A DNA stretch of 14,611 bases from Lachnospiraceae bacterium UBA7060 (GTDB lineage: Bacteria > Bacillota > Clostridia > Lachnospirales > Lachnospiraceae): NCBI GenBank assembly GCA_002493835.1, contig DLAA01000123.1, positions 16,861-31,471 of the forward strand. The letters are read 5' to 3'. Numbering within the stretch: position 1 is the first letter of the stretch; each line of letters opens with the position of its first letter. The notes beneath the pieces are model-generated. The model was not told the DNA's origin, made no database searches, and saw nothing but the letters and a program-made list of their open reading frames with translations. A program made the position numbers and the translations under genes. This document shows, in pieces, positions 13,510 through 14,611 of this stretch.

Positions 13510-14611
13510 TCAGTCTTTCGTTTTTTCCTTATTATTCATGATTTCAAATACCACCGCCGCTAAGAGCACTACGCCCTTAACTACTCTCTGCCAGTTGGCG
13601 TCGATACCCATGAGGCTCATGCCAAGGTTGATAACACCGATCAAAGTCGCACCAATTACCATGCCAAACACCGTACCGGAACCGCCGTAGGCGGACACAC
13701 CGCCCACCACGCAGGCAGAGATGGCATCCATCTCGTAGTTGGTGCCAGCTGTCGGGGTGGCCGCAGACAGTCTCGCCATGGTCATCCAGGCACTGATTAC
13801 CGTGAGCACCGACATGTTCAGATAAGCCAGGAAGAATATCCTCTTCGTATCAATACCGGAAAGCCTGGTAGCCTCCACGTTGCCGCCGATGGTATAGAAA
13901 TAGCGGCCGATAGTGGTCTTTCCCGTAATAAAGTTATAAACGAGCACAATCACCGCCACCCAAATCAGATTGTTCGGGATACCTCCCGCCTGTGCCAGTT
14001 TGAAAGCAAACAGCAGGATCACCGCACAGACAAGCACACAGCGCACAATTACACTCCCCATGCTCTCCGCCTCGTAGCCTTTTTTCACCTTATCATTTCT
14101 GCCTTTTAGCTGCAGCAGCACAAACAGTATGCAGGCGATCACGCCCACCAGCATACAGGTAATATTAAATCCTGTACCGCCGAAAAGATCCGGCACACTG
14201 CCGTTAAACATCTTGATAAAACCGTCAGGCATGGGCGCAATCGTAGAACCATTCATCAGAGCAGTGCCCCAGCCTCTGAAAGCCAGATATCCTGCCAGCG
14301 TGGCAATCCAAGGTGGAATATTGATATAAGCAATCAAAAAACCTTCCACAATACCGTAGATCACGCCTGCCCCCACCATGAGAAGCATAGCCACAGGAAC
14401 CGACATCCCGCTGCGCACCATCATAATGCCGCCGATGGCGCCGACAAAGCAGACGAAGGAGCCTACGGAAAGGTCGATGTTACCGCCGGTGAGCATACAC
14501 ATCAGCATACCTGTTGCCAGGACAAATACGTAAGCGTTCTGCGCGATCAACGCCTGGAAGCTGGAAGCCGCAAACATCTGTCCCTTAGTCATCACCGAGA
14601 AGAATATCACG
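13510..14611 (-). CDS. mmsB: Sugar ABC transporter permease, MmsB/GguB type (5' end missing)
   Basis: A partial reading frame of about 366 codons that stays open to the window edge; family members are roughly 390-410 residues, so about 30 N-terminal residues are missing. It is the integral membrane channel of a ribose/xylose/galactose-class ABC importer (BPD_transp_2 family, CUT2 group). Landmarks are TGGNIDLSVGS near 41-51 of the visible part and the glycine-rich C-terminal SAYGGSGTVFGMVIGA, with about ten hydrophobic segments and a charged cytoplasmic loop (QLKGRNDKVKKGYEAE). The length and internal loop resemble multiple-monosaccharide permeases (GguB/MmsB/XylH) more than shorter RbsC. It is the last gene of its operon; ATPase and binding-protein genes are expected just outside. 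The substrate is unproven, and the first visible codon is not a true start. Confidence 0.88.
   Translation of the reverse strand, partial: VIFFSVMTKGQMFAASSFQALIAQNAYVFVLATGMLMCMLTGGNIDLSVGSFVCFVGAIGGIMMVRSGMSVPVAMLLMVGAGVIYGIVEGFLIAYINIPPWIATLAGYLAFRGWGTALMNGSTIAPMPDGFIKMFNGSVPDLFGGTGFNITCMLVGVIACILFVLLQLKGRNDKVKKGYEAESMGSVIVRCVLVCAVILLFAFKLAQAGGIPNNLIWVAVIVLVYNFITGKTTIGRYFYTIGGNVEATRLSGIDTKRIFFLAYLNMSVLTVISAWMTMARLSAATPTAGTNYEMDAISACVVGGVSAYGGSGTVFGMVIGATLIGVINLGMSLMGIDANWQRVVKGVVLLAAVVFEIMNNKEKTKD

Noticed and set aside
13340..13690. Plus-strand open frame of 116 codons
   Set aside because: Runs through the terminator and antisense into the permease gene; no convincing ribosome binding site or domain.

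Overview
The window looks like a chromosomal segment of a Clostridia-class Firmicute, most likely a Lachnospiraceae-type gut anaerobe. The basis is protein style (a clostridial nifS-nifU pair, a BlaI/M56 pair, a two-gene ABC exporter, a GguB/MmsB-type sugar permease), mid-range GC with AT-rich promoters, and strong AGGAGG-type ribosome binding sites. This placement is inference from protein character, not from a database match. Every convincing gene lies on the minus strand, so transcription runs from high to low coordinates.

Right to left. (1) 14611-13510: the 3' part of a sugar ABC permease gene running off the window edge, closed by a textbook terminator (13464-13494). (2) 13509-13109: a 400-bp gene-free stretch with that terminator, an unexplained spacer that may be a dispersed element, and a promoter/leader region. 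(3) 13108-9308: two ABC half-transporters whose complementary motif defects mark them as one heterodimeric exporter. (4) 9267-7472: a blaI-blaR1 type regulatory pair behind a perfect-consensus promoter (TTGACA-17-TATAAT) wrapped in three dyads. The M56 sensor has no penicillin-binding domain; it ends in a Cys/His-rich extracytoplasmic tail. A strong hairpin follows (7344-7379). (5) 7298-4656: nifS, nifU and a SuhB-like phosphatase, probably read from a promoter at 7271-7298. (6) 4625-133: an AraC-type regulator followed by two GH13 alpha-glucosidase genes only 13 bp apart. A promoter region with a perfect 11-bp inverted repeat and a cre-like site precedes the pair, and a strong terminator (86-115) ends it. 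(7) 1-83: a 17-bp tandem repeat array that runs off the left edge.

How they work together: the two GH13 enzymes probably split the hydrolysis of intracellular malto- and isomalto-oligosaccharides. The residue after the catalytic nucleophile is Val in one and Ala in the other, which in this subfamily tracks alpha-1,6 versus alpha-1,4 preference. The AraC protein just upstream is the obvious candidate regulator. No transporter for these sugars lies next to them; the permease at the right edge belongs to a separate unit. NifS and NifU form a minimal Fe-S cluster assembly pair. The M56/BlaI pair lies directly downstream of the exporter and could be a cell-envelope stress or antimicrobial response circuit.

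Most of the window is ordinary core and accessory metabolism. The parts that deserve a second look are the sensor tail and the three-dyad promoter of the BlaI/M56 system, the 11-bp inverted repeat around the glucosidase promoter, the left-edge tandem repeats, and the unexplained spacer near 13340-13463.
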